The notes beneath the pieces were generated by a model. It was not told the origin of the DNA. It saw only the letters and a list, made by a program, of their open reading frames with translations, and made no database searches. DNA of 64,000 bases from Lepeophtheirus salmonis (taxonomy: Eukaryota; Arthropoda; Copepoda; Siphonostomatoida; Caligidae). Where the stretch lies: positions 27,683,896 through 27,747,895 of the forward strand of contig NC_052144.2 in assembly GCF_016086655.4 (NCBI RefSeq), written 5' to 3'. The position numbers and the translations under genes are program-made. Shown in pieces: positions 34,030-44,035 of the stretch. Position 1 is the first letter of the stretch, and each line of letters starts with the position of its first letter.

Positions 34030-34315
34030 TGTGGGTGTAACACCTTGGGGAATAACCGTTAACAGCTTGCTAAAACAAATATATACACTGTATTTTCTTG
34101 TCAGCTTTTGATGTTTCTTTTCCTGCAATCAATGTTCTTAACATTGATTAATTGAACTGGAATTAGCTCCTTTTAAGCTCTTGGCTAATTCTTCCAAAAA
34201 TAATATCCATAGTAGGGAAGAATTGGCTGACTTCTAACTGATTTCGTGTCTTTTTTTCTTTTCCTTTCATATGAAAGGTTAAGTGAAACAATGAAGGTAC
34301 GGATGTGTGCAATGC
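34030..34315 (+). repeat. Repeat family B, copy 2
   Basis: Blocks GTAACACCTTGGGGAATAAC, TTTCTTGTCAGCTTTTGATG, TTAATTGAACTGGAATTAG and AAACAATGAAGGTA follow the order seen at 22960-23200. Confidence 0.7.
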
Positions 34316-34584
34316 AGCTTTTTATTTAGATGTTGCTCTAAGCACTAATCAAGATAAAAAGAGATGCTATGTTCAATATAGTTAATATCTTATTTTTTAA
34401 CTAGAATTAAGCAATACTATTAGCTTTTTAAGATCTGAAAAATCCGTCGAATCTCTTTTAAGATCCCTAAAAGTTCGAGTACCTGAAGTCGGTTCGGATC
34501 TTTGATTTTTTTGGGTAATGCAAGTTTACTTTTACCGTAACCGGGTACTTTGGATCCAGATCCACTACCCGTCCAACCATAGGA

Positions 34585-34925
34585 TTACCTGAATTAAGAC
34601 TTTTATTAATATCAGCTTGCCGTTTATTGATTTTGGAGGGAGAAAATGAATTACGGCTTTTAAAAGGAGATCTTCATCATTTAAAATAGCATAAGTGCAA
34701 GGAATATATTATAATTATATTTCAATTCAAATAAATTTATTATATTATGCATTTTTAAAACTATTTACAACAAAGATAAGTGATAATTCTTCTTTTAGAG
34801 GGAGATGTTAAGGACTTACTAAATAATGAACACAAAAGAAGAAAGATAACGCCCCAATTAACCGTTTTTCCTTTTTTAATCGCTATAATTAGTTGTTTTT
34901 AGACTCACATCCCCTCATTGATTAT
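34585..34925. repeat. Repeat family C, copy 3
   Basis: CCTGAATTAAGACTTTTATT, ATCAGCTTGCCGTTTATTG, GAGAAAATGAATTACGGC and TTTAGAGGGAGATGTTAAGG closely follow copy 1 at 3300-3660. Confidence 0.75.
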
Positions 34926-35279
34926 CATATTCTTCAAATTAGAATTGCCACTTATATTGCACTAGTTACTTTTAGAGGCTATTTCCTGGGAAACTTGATC
35001 TCGAGAGAACCACCTTAATTATGGATAGGTAGACATGCTATATTAATGCACATGCATAGGTAATGCTAACATTATTATTTTTAACCAAATATTCTAAAAA
35101 TAAATAAAAAAACATGTTGGTGAATTATTATTTTTGTTCTTGTTCGTTCATGAAATGAAATGCATTTGACTCCATGGTTTCTAAGACCACTACCAAGCGC
35201 TTGCTTCAAGCACAACAAACACATAAAAATGAAGCCCTATTTACTAAGTAATTATGCATGTATTTGTGCTGTAGGACTT

Positions 35280-35436
35280 CAGTGGCGTCTGCAAAGGGTA
35301 GACTGAAGTAACTGTAGCCCCCCTCAAATTAAGCTTTTTGATTTTCAAATAAAATTCATATTTAATTTTTTTTTCTAAAGATTTCATATTAAAAAAAAAT
35401 TAAATTTTTTGATTTTTTAAAAAAAAATCCTAAAAC
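35280..35436. mobile_element. GGGCGTCC-family MITE, left part
   Basis: CAGTGGCGTCTGCAAAGGG and a CTGTAGCCCCCCTCAAATT block mark the family's left end. The copy runs into AT-rich words and stops where a Tc1-like fragment begins at about 35437. Confidence 0.5.
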
Positions 35437-35590
35437 CAATAATTGCTTGCAACAAATCACACACCTCAACAGCATCCCTGGAGGCATCCTTCAAGTCAGC
35501 CTGGAATGCCGGAAGATTATATCATCAAGGTGTGCCAAGGCTTCAAAAGGAGATTGGATGACGTCATTAATGCTCAGGTTGGCCATATCA
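35437..35590 (+). pseudogene. Tc1-like transposase C-terminal fragment
   Basis: Across two frames the text reads NKSHTSTASLEASFKSAWN, then MPEDYIIKVCQGFKRRLDDV, then INAQVGHI. It corresponds to the last 50 or so residues of Tc1-like transposases, where a SLxxSxxxxW helix is followed by an F-x-x-R-L-x-x-V-I-x-A-x-G-G-H-I/F-E ending. A frameshift separates the two parts. Nothing upstream matches the catalytic core, so only the 3' end remains. Confidence 0.65.
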
Positions 35591-37239
35591 ATAAGCCAAT
35601 TATTTTACAGTCATGTAACAATTTTGGAAAAAAAATAAATAAAATTATTTCTTACTTCTTGAAATAGTTTCAATGAAAATTATGTCAAAATTAATAAGGG
35701 TTACCTTTATTTTGAATATGGTGTATGTGTTTAGAGCTACAAATTCTTAATTTTCCTTTGTGTGCGGAATTTATTGTAGTTGACAATCGGAGCACTGTTT
35801 TTTGATTTTCTAAAGCTGTAATTATTTTTAGGAGAGAACATCGAAGTATATAGTGCGTGTGTTCTTGAAAGACTTAGGATATCACAGATGAGTTGTTTGA
35901 GAGTTGTATGCGTAAATTCTTGGATTATAGCTTAACACCGAAGTAATTTTTGCCTAGATATGTCCTTGCAAGTTATGGAGTGTGATTTGTGGCTATTTCT
36001 CTCCTCTCATAGCCATTTGCAGCTGATGTAATTCAATATCATGATAGGTACACGTTCTTGTCTACGAAACATGCTTCAAGCTGTGAGTGTTACCATGTTA
36101 TTATTTTACTTACAAAAAGTGCTAAGAATTTATATTTCTATGAAGTATGAGTTGTAAAATTTACTTGAGGATTATTTTTAAAATAACTCCAAATAGTGGA
36201 GTGTTCAAGTCAATTTTCTTCGACATATCAGAAATTTCATTGAGTAATTGTTTTGTGATAAGGTGATAAGGGAAATCCCTTTAAGTTAGTATTTTTTAAG
36301 CCTTGATAAATTTGGGATGTTCTGGTTAGGTAGGTCTCGTATAAACGCTATCTATCAGGAGATGATACAACGTTAGATTGCTTATTCATTAAATATTCTT
36401 TCAGAAAATTAAGATTTAAACTAAAAAAAAACAATAATAAATGTGAATTTTAACTAGCAGACGGAAATGATTTTACATAGTATAGATACAACATTGTGGA
36501 ATATATTTTCTTTCCTAAAAACCCCAAATTTTGAGTATTAATATAAAATTAAAAAAGTCATTAAAAACATGTAAGATTATATTGATAAAGTTAATCAAAC
36601 ACGGCCCTAGCCCTTGTTTTGGTTACAGGAATACCTGCTATTATTCAAAAGGTTGATTGGTTGAGCTTAAATTACCTATCATGAAGCTGTTAACAATTTC
36701 CTACTATTACAGGCTCCAAGCTCAACTTTTGAAAGTGGATGAACTAATAATTGTATTTTTTTTTCTTGATACTTTATGATGATTAAATAACCCTCATTGA
36801 TTCCCGTACCAGGTTCTCGCTAAGTCATCAAGAAATGTCATTTCTAACATCATAGACCCCAACAATCAGACAAAATGATGTATTTACACCCCTCCTTGCT
36901 CAGAAAAAAGTTTGGAAGAACCTGTACCATGGAATTTTAGAAACCTGGAGTAAATCTGTCTGTCAACATGAGGTAAAATATAAAAGAAAGTGATTACTTT
37001 AAAAAAAAATGTTTTTATTAGTGAGCGCTCACTTTGACGAAATTACTTATAAGTCATACCAACATATTTTATTTTTTTCTTCAAACTCTTATTATTATAC
37101 TTTCATTCCTGAGGACACGCCATATGAATTGATAAAAATCCAATGTTGAATGAGCATGGTAAAAAAGAAACCGAAACATATCGTGGTAATCTAATAATCC
37201 GAAGAATGAAGAATGGAGGAGAGAACAAATAATACTTAT
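35591..37239. other. AT-rich DNA, no gene recognised
   Basis: No frame with family resemblance. A block at 35830-35890 (AGGAGAGAACATCGAAG) weakly resembles the left side of the D repeat at 39500. Confidence 0.35.
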
Positions 37240-37610
37240 GACGTTTCATTACATCAGCTACAATCAAATGTAACAAGGGAAGGAGAAAAGGATATAACCA
37301 TTGACATTTGCTTGAATTACTTCGATATGGTTCCCCAATTCTACTCTGAGTCAAACAAGGACTTACAATTATAACTCCACAACAAATCCTTAGGGTATCT
37401 TTTATGAGCATACACGAATGTTCGCACAGGTTTTGAATATAATTGAATCTATTTAAGAAAGGATTTTCCCTACTCAGGAATTAAATAATAATGAAAACTA
37501 CTAAGGAAAAGAAAATTCATAGTTAATTTGCTAATTCCAAAAAATACGGGCAAGCTAAAAATAGCACCAGGTTTACATCCCTGGATATAAGTATAATTGT
37601 AGAGTAGATA
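37240..37610 (+). repeat. Repeat family D, best-preserved copy
   Basis: It contains all blocks in order: ATCAGCTACAATCAAATG, AAGGAGAAAAGGATATAACC, GACATTTGCTTGAATTACTT, AACAAGGACTTACAATTATA, ACTCCACAACAAATCC, CGAATGTTCG, TTTGAATATAATTGAATC and CTACTCAGGAATTAAATAAT. These match 43680-44035 and, inverted, 4437-4680. It has no coding content. Confidence 0.8.
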
Positions 37611-37982
37611 CGTGTGAGTGTGCTCATGAAAAATGAAAATTAACACTTCTATATTATTAAAGAAAACTTGGTCGGTTATCCGGCCCCTATTTATTCTGGG
37701 CAATTTCTACAATATGTGAATAAGATTGTATAACAACGTTACAACATATTTGCTGCACATTTTAGAGTCAGATATAAAACTGATCAATATTTAGAAACGG
37801 TAAGGTCTTTTCATTGGTTGGTCCCATCTTGACACTCATTGGTTCACTAGTTTCCTTAATATTAATCAAAAAAAGGGTTCCATTGTGATAAAACTTGTCT
37901 GTTCAGACCCCCGAACTGGCGGACATCAATAGTATTAACGTCATGTGAAAATGTTCTATTCCCCATTTGATGTAATAATAAA

Positions 37983-38380
37983 CAGGGGCGTCCGCAGGAT
38001 ATTTTTGGGGGAACGATGGCTTTTAAAAAAATTTTGAATTTTTTTTCTAAAATTTAACCTCAAATACTAATTTTTTTGAATTTTCTTTCTAAAATTTACC
38101 CTCAAATACTAATTTTTTTGAATTTTTTTTTAATATTCACAGTTATTCACAAAAAAAAAAGTTTGTGGAAAAAAATTCCAAAATTTTAAATTTTTTAAAT
38201 AATTTTTTTCGAAAAAAAAATTAAGTTTTTGAAAAAAATCAAGATATTAAATCGTTTAAAAAAATTAACTTTGAAATTAAATTTTTGGAAAAAAAAATTC
38301 AAATATTACATTTTTTTAGTAAAAAGCCGTAATTCCTTAATTTGGGGAGGGCTACAGCCCATCACTTGCGAACGCCCCTG
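37983..38380. mobile_element. AT-rich MITE, intact ends, 5-bp TSD
   Basis: The left end is CAGGGGCGTCCGCAGG and the reverse complement of the right end is CAGGGGCGTTCGCAAG. Flanks 37978-37982 and 38381-38385 are both ATAAA. The interior is nearly all TTTTTGAATTTT/AAAATTCAAAAA words with a GGGCTACAGCCC block near the right end. CAG-starting ends with a 5-bp duplication suggest a hAT5-like group, but that is inference. Confidence 0.8.
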
Positions 38381-39157
38381 ATAAATGACTTATTTTGCAA
38401 ATTGGAAAACCTATTTTGCTGTTGTTAAGGATACTCGTACAAAGATAATCCTAATCTCTCTATTATGTACAAGGTATTATTTGTAATAGGACTTTGTTCC
38501 CTCGTTGTGTGTATGTGTTTTATCATCTTCCACATATTCAAGGCCATCATAAATGTACATAGTAGTATATTCAAGGGCAAAGGAAAGAAAGGAGGAAGGG
38601 GGGGGGGAGAGAAGGAACAATAAAAAAGTGCTGTAGTTGAGATGAAGGCGCAAAAGAATTACGTATCTCTGCGTACAATATCAAACAGAAATCAATATTT
38701 CTCACGCTTTCCTCCTGAATAGATATATATTACTGATATACAGTCTCCCCTCATTTAAACATTTAAGCATGTTATATCGTGATGACTAGCTGTATCTAGA
38801 ATGTAAATCATGGTTTCAGGAAAAAATGGCAAGAGAAAAAAAAGGAAAAGTGTGTAAGTGGAAAAAATGGCAAGATTCTTTTAAACTGATATAATATCTA
38901 TCACCAATATAATATATATTATGATAAAAGAAAAATAAACAAACAAGACAGCGAGTCCAATGGAAAAAGTGTTAATCACTTAATTCTCCGTTATCAATTA
39001 TAATATCATTAGACATGATGGATTATTCCAATTAGGCAAGACTCTTGGATTGACGTACAAGTATTTGAATAATACTAGGCAAGAGCAGTGATTTCCACTT
39101 CATTATCATCCAGGATGTGTTAGAAGATGTTGTGGTTGGCTGTGGGGCAACAATCCA
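38381..39157. other. AT-rich DNA, no gene recognised
   Basis: Purine-rich low complexity at 38575-38640 (G run at 38600). Nothing else identified. Confidence 0.35.
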
Positions 39158-39241
39158 CTAAGAGGATTCGGGCAGGTAGTCAAAGGTCGAGTCGTTGGAG
39201 AGTGCAAGGAAAACTGTAAAGCTCAGTACAGTTGTAGCAAT
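39158..39241 (-). other. Possible decayed exon with a membrane-helix-like peptide
   Basis: On the minus strand CTATTGCAATTTCAG (acceptor-like) is followed by a 27-codon frame reading TTVLSFTVFLALSND and then FDYLPESS before a TAG at 39158-39160. The string VLSFTVFLALxxD resembles the second membrane helix of Cys-loop receptors, and a proline soon after is also usual. The following sequence in any frame does not continue the family, so either it is a broken exon or a coincidence. The frame is GC-richer than its surroundings. Confidence 0.15.
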
Positions 39242-39499
39242 CTGAAATTGCAATAGAACGATGGTCTTTGTCTCTTCATAAACCTTCTTTCTTTTCCAAA
39301 GAGAACGAAACAGGCTGCATTACATAGTTACCTATAGGACTTGTTTATCTAGGACTGGGAATTCATGCTTCCAATGTATCAATCCAAGTTATGAGAACCA
39401 TAACAAGTGACTTATAGGCTCTTCAACGAATTTTTGTGTGTATTTTTCGAGTATCATATATATCGGAAAGTACTTTATACATAGAGTTGTACATTCTTA

Positions 39500-39790
39500 T
39501 CATTTCTTAGTGTGAGAGTGATTGGTATGCTGTTGGCAACCTGAACAGTGTTTTTTCTTCTGAAGCTTTTTCAATGATTATTTCATTCTTGAAGAGAGAA
39601 CATATACTTATAAAGTGTAGTCACGCGTGACTGATGGAGAGCAACGCTGAGGAGTTTTTCTATAAAATAAGACTTGCCGGCTTGTAAAAATAAAAGAAAC
39701 AGAAACTGAGCATGGTAGTCCTGACAATTTATTGAATGTTTGGGTGGGAGACTAATCAGGAAGTGTGTGGCAGATTATTTCGGATACAAA
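39500..39790 (+). repeat. Repeat family D, 5' portion
   Basis: GTTGGCAACCTGAACAGTGT (GTTGGCAATCTGAAGAGTGT at 20630), GAAGAGAGAACATATAC, then AAGAAACAGAAACTGAGCAT, GGTAGTCCTGACAATTTATT and AATGTTTGGGTGGGAGA represent the left half of the repeat whose right half is seen at 37240 and 43680. Confidence 0.6.
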
Positions 39791-39871
39791 ACATAAAAAA
39801 TGTGAAAAGCTCAACTTATGAGGGAAGAAAGCTTTGACCTGGTAATTAGATTTTTTTTTTTTTTACTTTGT

Positions 39872-40050
39872 TGGTCTCCAAGTTTACCGGACCTTAACCA
39901 CATGGACTTTTTTTGTATGGGGTACAGGTGAAGCAACACACCAACAAATCCTCCTGCAACGCTAAATCTGAGCTGATGTCCAAGATCTGGGATGAGTTCC
40001 GGAATCTATCAAAAAACGTTTGTGTGGTCAAGGTGAGGCCATTATTGACT
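39872..40050 (+). pseudogene. Tc1-like transposase fragment with the last catalytic motif
   Basis: The frame from 39872 reads WSPSLPDLNHMDFFCMG. This matches the conserved SPDLNPxD/E block that carries the third catalytic acidic residue in Tc1/mariner transposases, with the usual proline after the asparagine changed to histidine. After a frame change it continues KQHTNKSSCNAKSELMSKIW, DEFRNLSKNVCVVKV, which fits the following helix. The upstream catalytic residues and the DNA-binding domain are missing. It is a dead 3' fragment, of a different subfamily from those at 35437 and 42800. Confidence 0.75.
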
Positions 40051-41512
40051 TTGTATTGCTTTCCATTTGGCATTGGTTTTTGTTAAAATCTAAATTCGAA
40101 GAGATTTCATGGATCCCTTAGTACCTCTAGCTAATTAAAATGTATTTTTGCAAACAAACAAACGTCAACAAAAATTGACCACGTGATAATCGTTATGTCA
40201 CTTTGCTTTATGAAGACTTAATTCAAGTCGTTTGTTAAGGCGGTATTAACAACTGTTACTTATTTACCTTTTCTTCCTTAAGCTTAAGATTATCTCAACA
40301 TATCCCACATCTCTAACCATTACATACCTAGACATGAATTATAAGAATCAAAAAAATGACTACACTATGTGGTTAGTTGACTAGACAAAGAGATTTTCCC
40401 TCCGCGTTTTATAAAGTAATCCTTACTACAAATATGTATGTATATAGATGGCTCTATAGATTGCTAGTTACGTAATTCATTCGTTTGTCTTGTGAATTTC
40501 AAAATTATTATCGAAGAAAGAAAAAGCTTAGATTTATTTTCTTTCTGCGTCTTGTGATGTATTCCAGGCCAAAATAATAGCTTTTTACAAATTGCCTTTG
40601 ATTTATTTTATTTGATGATAATATGTTTAAGAAAATGTGTGATTTGTTTCAATGTAAAGATGGGTGTTGGCTATTTTTTCCCCCAACCGGGTAACTGATA
40701 ATTCGTACTCTGGTAGAGCAGGGAATTTTAAATAAAGAACCTTTCGAATTAGAGAGTAGTGCAACTAAATCACCAATGAATTATGAGCATAGGAGCTGGA
40801 AAAGAGGGCGCATCCGCTCCTCACTGTTGGAAAGACTATACCAATGATAAGTGTATGACGTTATTTTTATATAACTGCTACCAACTCCTCATATTTGAAT
40901 TGCATATTTTCTGCACCTCTTATGATGAGTGAGGGTGGGAAATAAACAATTTATAATTATGCGTGACGTAACGGAAAACATTTTTTGCTGAGCTTTCAAA
41001 ATTACGTCATAAAAAACTTGTACATATCCAAATACTCATTTAAATAAGGCAAATATTCAAAATTAACCCTCAATAATTATAAATAGAGACAAATACTTGT
41101 GTAAAAACGGGTACCCACTGACGATAAGTTACTCGCAGGCTACCCATTTGATGGGTAATATACAAGTACATTTTACAGGGATTCCGTTTTATCTGCATCT
41201 ATCCTTAGTTGAATTTTAAATAATTAATTATGACATAATATACTTTTTGAAACAGACTTGATGATTTGAACCCTGTTGCTATTATGTAATGATGTAGTTA
41301 TATAAAAATCGAATATGTAATAATTTTTTTTTATTGCATAATAATTGGAAAAAAAAAGCGCCTTGTTGTGACAAAAGTCGTCCTGAATGACTAGATATGT
41401 AGTTTTGATATATATTTTTGAGAATTGAACATATGTGGTACCTTAAGATAAAAAACCAATCTTGAACAAAGAAATTTAGAGCATTCCAATCATCGTTTTT
41501 ACTTCATATATA
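40051..41512. other. AT-rich DNA, no gene recognised
   Basis: No frame or repeat partner recognised. Short inverted words around 41110-41170 (GGGTACC, GGGTAA) are too weak to call. Confidence 0.35.
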
Positions 41513-42041
41513 CGAAAGTGGTCAGAAAAGTATCAAACTTCAACGTGAAGGGGGCAGCACTCGTAAATAAAAGCTAGTGACATCTATTTAGCATCTGTTG
41601 ATAGTTACTCACCAAAGTTTCAGCCATTTGGGATGCGCAGTTGTTATGTAAAAATCGTTTCAGTGAGTTGAGGTGATTGTTTTTGTTTTAAAAAAATCTG
41701 AATTTTTATTTTTCAACATAGTATCCAAAGTAATTCTATACGTTTCTCCCTGCAAAGTTACTGACGGGGAGAGGTTACAGATATGGAAACATCCCTGGGA
41801 GAAGTGTGTAGTCACAAGGATACTATGTTGAAAAATATAAATAAGATTTTGTTTTTTTTCACTAAAACACTCCCTCCCATCAACTCACTCAAGCGACTGT
41901 TACACAACAACCGTGCGTCCAAAATGGTGAAAACTTTGGTGAATAACTGTCAACACATGCAAAATATATGTGACTAGTTTTTATCTACGGATGATAATCC
42001 CATCTTCATGTTGAGATTGGTAACTTTTCAGACCACCTTCG
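41513..42041. mobile_element. Foldback mariner derivative, copy 2
   Basis: The left end CGAAAGTGGTCAGAAAAG and the reverse complement of the right end CGAAGGTGGTCTGAAAAG are flanked by TA (41511-41512, 42042-42043). The two halves pair along about 240 bases each: ACTCACCAAAGTTTCAGCCA on the left against ATTCACCAAAGTTTTCACCA read backwards from the right, and TTTTTCAACATAGTATCC in both. The right arm encodes on the plus strand the C-terminus of a mariner transposase (SLGEVCSHKDTMLKN, within a 64-codon frame at 41783-41977), and the left arm encodes the same end on the minus strand. So it is two transposon 3' ends joined tail to tail, with no 5' half. Same family as 16747-17221. Confidence 0.88.
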
Positions 42042-42224
42042 TATATTTTATATACTGGCCAATATTTCATAACAATATTTCAGTGAATTCAAAGGTTATT
42101 ATTCAAATTTGTGGGATAATTTAAAATAGCCAAGAATCTTTGGTATAGTTTATCACCTTTATTTGATTTAAGGGACTTACATTGAAATGGATATGATATT
42201 TCAAATAAAATCTATCAACTTATT

Positions 42225-42490
42225 ATTCTTTTATTGTGACAATCAATTTTGTCTACTTTAAGTGCAATTTGCACAAAAGGCTAATAAAATAATTTCTTGA
42301 TGGAAATGAACGATACCTTGTGGAAGAATGCAAATGAAGCTCACAGTCAATTTTGAGACATATCATTCAGATTTGTTATTATGTTGTCGGGCATGAGTAT
42401 ATTTTTATACCTACGTTTCCATTACGTTCATTCTTCACATACTTTGTAGGTATAAACTTACTCATAACAATGATATTTAATCCTTTTTGT
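42225..42490. repeat. Repeat family H, copy 2
   Basis: TCTTTTATTGTG, then GTCTACTTTAAGTGCAATTT and GCA match copy 1 at 20028. It starts about 180 bases past the foldback mariner. Confidence 0.55.
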
Positions 42491-42799
42491 AATTAATTGA
42501 AGGTCATCTATGTATTTCATATATATTTATAACATAAATAATAGTATATCTAATTAAAATTGAACTCATCTCTCCTGGTCTATTATTAGTAAATAAATTT
42601 AATTTAAAAAATTATTAGTGCGTTTATGTAATTCAAGGAATACATCTCATGGTGTTCAATGTGAGAAAATTTTACAAAATGTGTCTCCTAGCGAATTTGG
42701 AAAGGTTTCATTAACTTAAGAAATATTACTGTTATATCAACTGTTAGAGCAATAAAAACAAACAAATCTAATTTCTTCATCAGACTAAGGACAACTGAG

Positions 42800-43222
42800 A
42801 TGGAGTCCAAAAGAAATCGTCTATCCCCACTTTTTGAAGAAATAGATATGACGAAATCTCCTGAATCGTCCCATGCTCCAAGGGTCTCATTGCCAAGATT
42901 AAAAATCTGAAGGACAACATCAAGAGTCTTGATAAGAAAAAACCCTCCAAATTTGCCAAGTGATGTCGAAACAACTTGGCGAATTTCTAGACCCGGCCAA
43001 TCTGGTCTCCGTCTTCAACAGACTGCAACCCTCTTGATTGTACAATCTGCAGCGCCATTGAGAGGAAGGCTTGTGATCCTTCCCATGTGAATGCCCTAAA
43101 GGCTACTGTGGGAAGGAGTAGGCTGACATGTTGGAAGATTGTGTGAGGAAGACTTTCAACGGCTTCATGCCTATGATCGAGCCCATATTGAAGGACAAGG
43201 GAGGCCAATTTGAGATTGAATT
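42800..43222 (+). pseudogene. Internally deleted Tc1-like transposase
   Basis: The N-terminal part reads YDEIS, IVPCSKGLIAKIKNLKDNIK, SLDKKKPSKFAK (about 42845-42960) after correcting one stop. This is a helix-turn-helix of the type found at the start of Tc1/pogo-like transposases. From about 43014 the frame reads DCNPLDCTICSAIERKACDP, SHVNALKATV, and after a frame change ADMLEDCVRKTFNGF, PMIEPILKDKGGQFEIE. That is the NPLD catalytic block and the C-terminus ending in the family's GGxxE. The distance between the two parts is about 50 bases, whereas an intact gene would have roughly 600. The element has thus lost its catalytic core by internal deletion, besides several frame changes. Terminal inverted repeats were not found. 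Confidence 0.75.
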
Positions 43223-43679
43223 GTTTCTATATATAAGTTATGTCTCATTCTCTTAATACTTGTACTTTTTGAGAATCTCGATAAAGTTGAGGTTGGGAAA
43301 AATTCGTTCTCCAAAGAAAAGAGATAATGTTTTTTCAGAGGAAGTAGTTAACACTGGGACGATCTATGAAACAATAAACGTAAAAGAAAGAAAGAAAGAG
43401 CACACTCACCAACCTTTTTTTCTCAATAAACTTAGATTTTTCTATACAAAGATCCCTTCTGTACTTATAGAGTAATATTCAAGTATACTCAAGCCTCCCT
43501 ACCCGGCAAAATAAGGTTTTACTGCGAACTCTACTTCGTGCAAATGTAGATCATTTGATCTTTGTTTCTCCACTTTATTTATAGGTTTGAATGTCCACTA
43601 CGATATCAAGCGATAAGAAACCGAAAAATCTTGTAACTCTTACACTTCAGATATATTTTGGAGGAGAACAGATTAGATA
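43223..43679. other. AT-rich DNA, nothing recognised
   Basis: A 71-codon frame at 43260-43475 ends in low-complexity lysine-rich sequence and has no family resemblance. Confidence 0.35.
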
Positions 43680-44035
43680 GCATTATGCTTCATTGGATCA
43701 GCTACAATCAGCTTTGACGAGAGAGGAGGTAGAGAAGGAAATAAACAAGGACATTTGCTAGAATTACTCCAATATCGATCCTGAATTTTATTCTGCGTCC
43801 ATCAAGGACTTACAATTATTACTCCACAACAAATCATCTGGATAATTCTCTGTATGTTATGTACACACACGAATGTTCAATCAAGTTTTGAATGTATTAG
43901 AAAAGGACTCAGGAGTTCAATAATAATGACAACAGCTGAACTGAAGAAACCTCATTTCTTCAGATTACCAGCCCAAATAAAACCGGCGACCTAAAAAATA
44001 CTCCTGGTTTTCATCACCAAATATACAAACATTGA
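43680..44035 (+). repeat. Repeat family D
   Basis: It is close to the copy at 37240: GGATCAGCTACAATCAGC, GACATTTGCTAGAATTACTC, CATCAAGGACTTACAATTAT, ACTCCACAACAAATCATC, CACACGAATGTTCAATCAAG and CAGATTACCAGCCCAAATAA. Confidence 0.8.

Noticed and set aside
42987..43208. Minus-strand 73-codon frame
   Set aside because: It is the shadow of the plus-strand Tc1-like transposase remnant, which has recognisable NPLD and GGQFE motifs.
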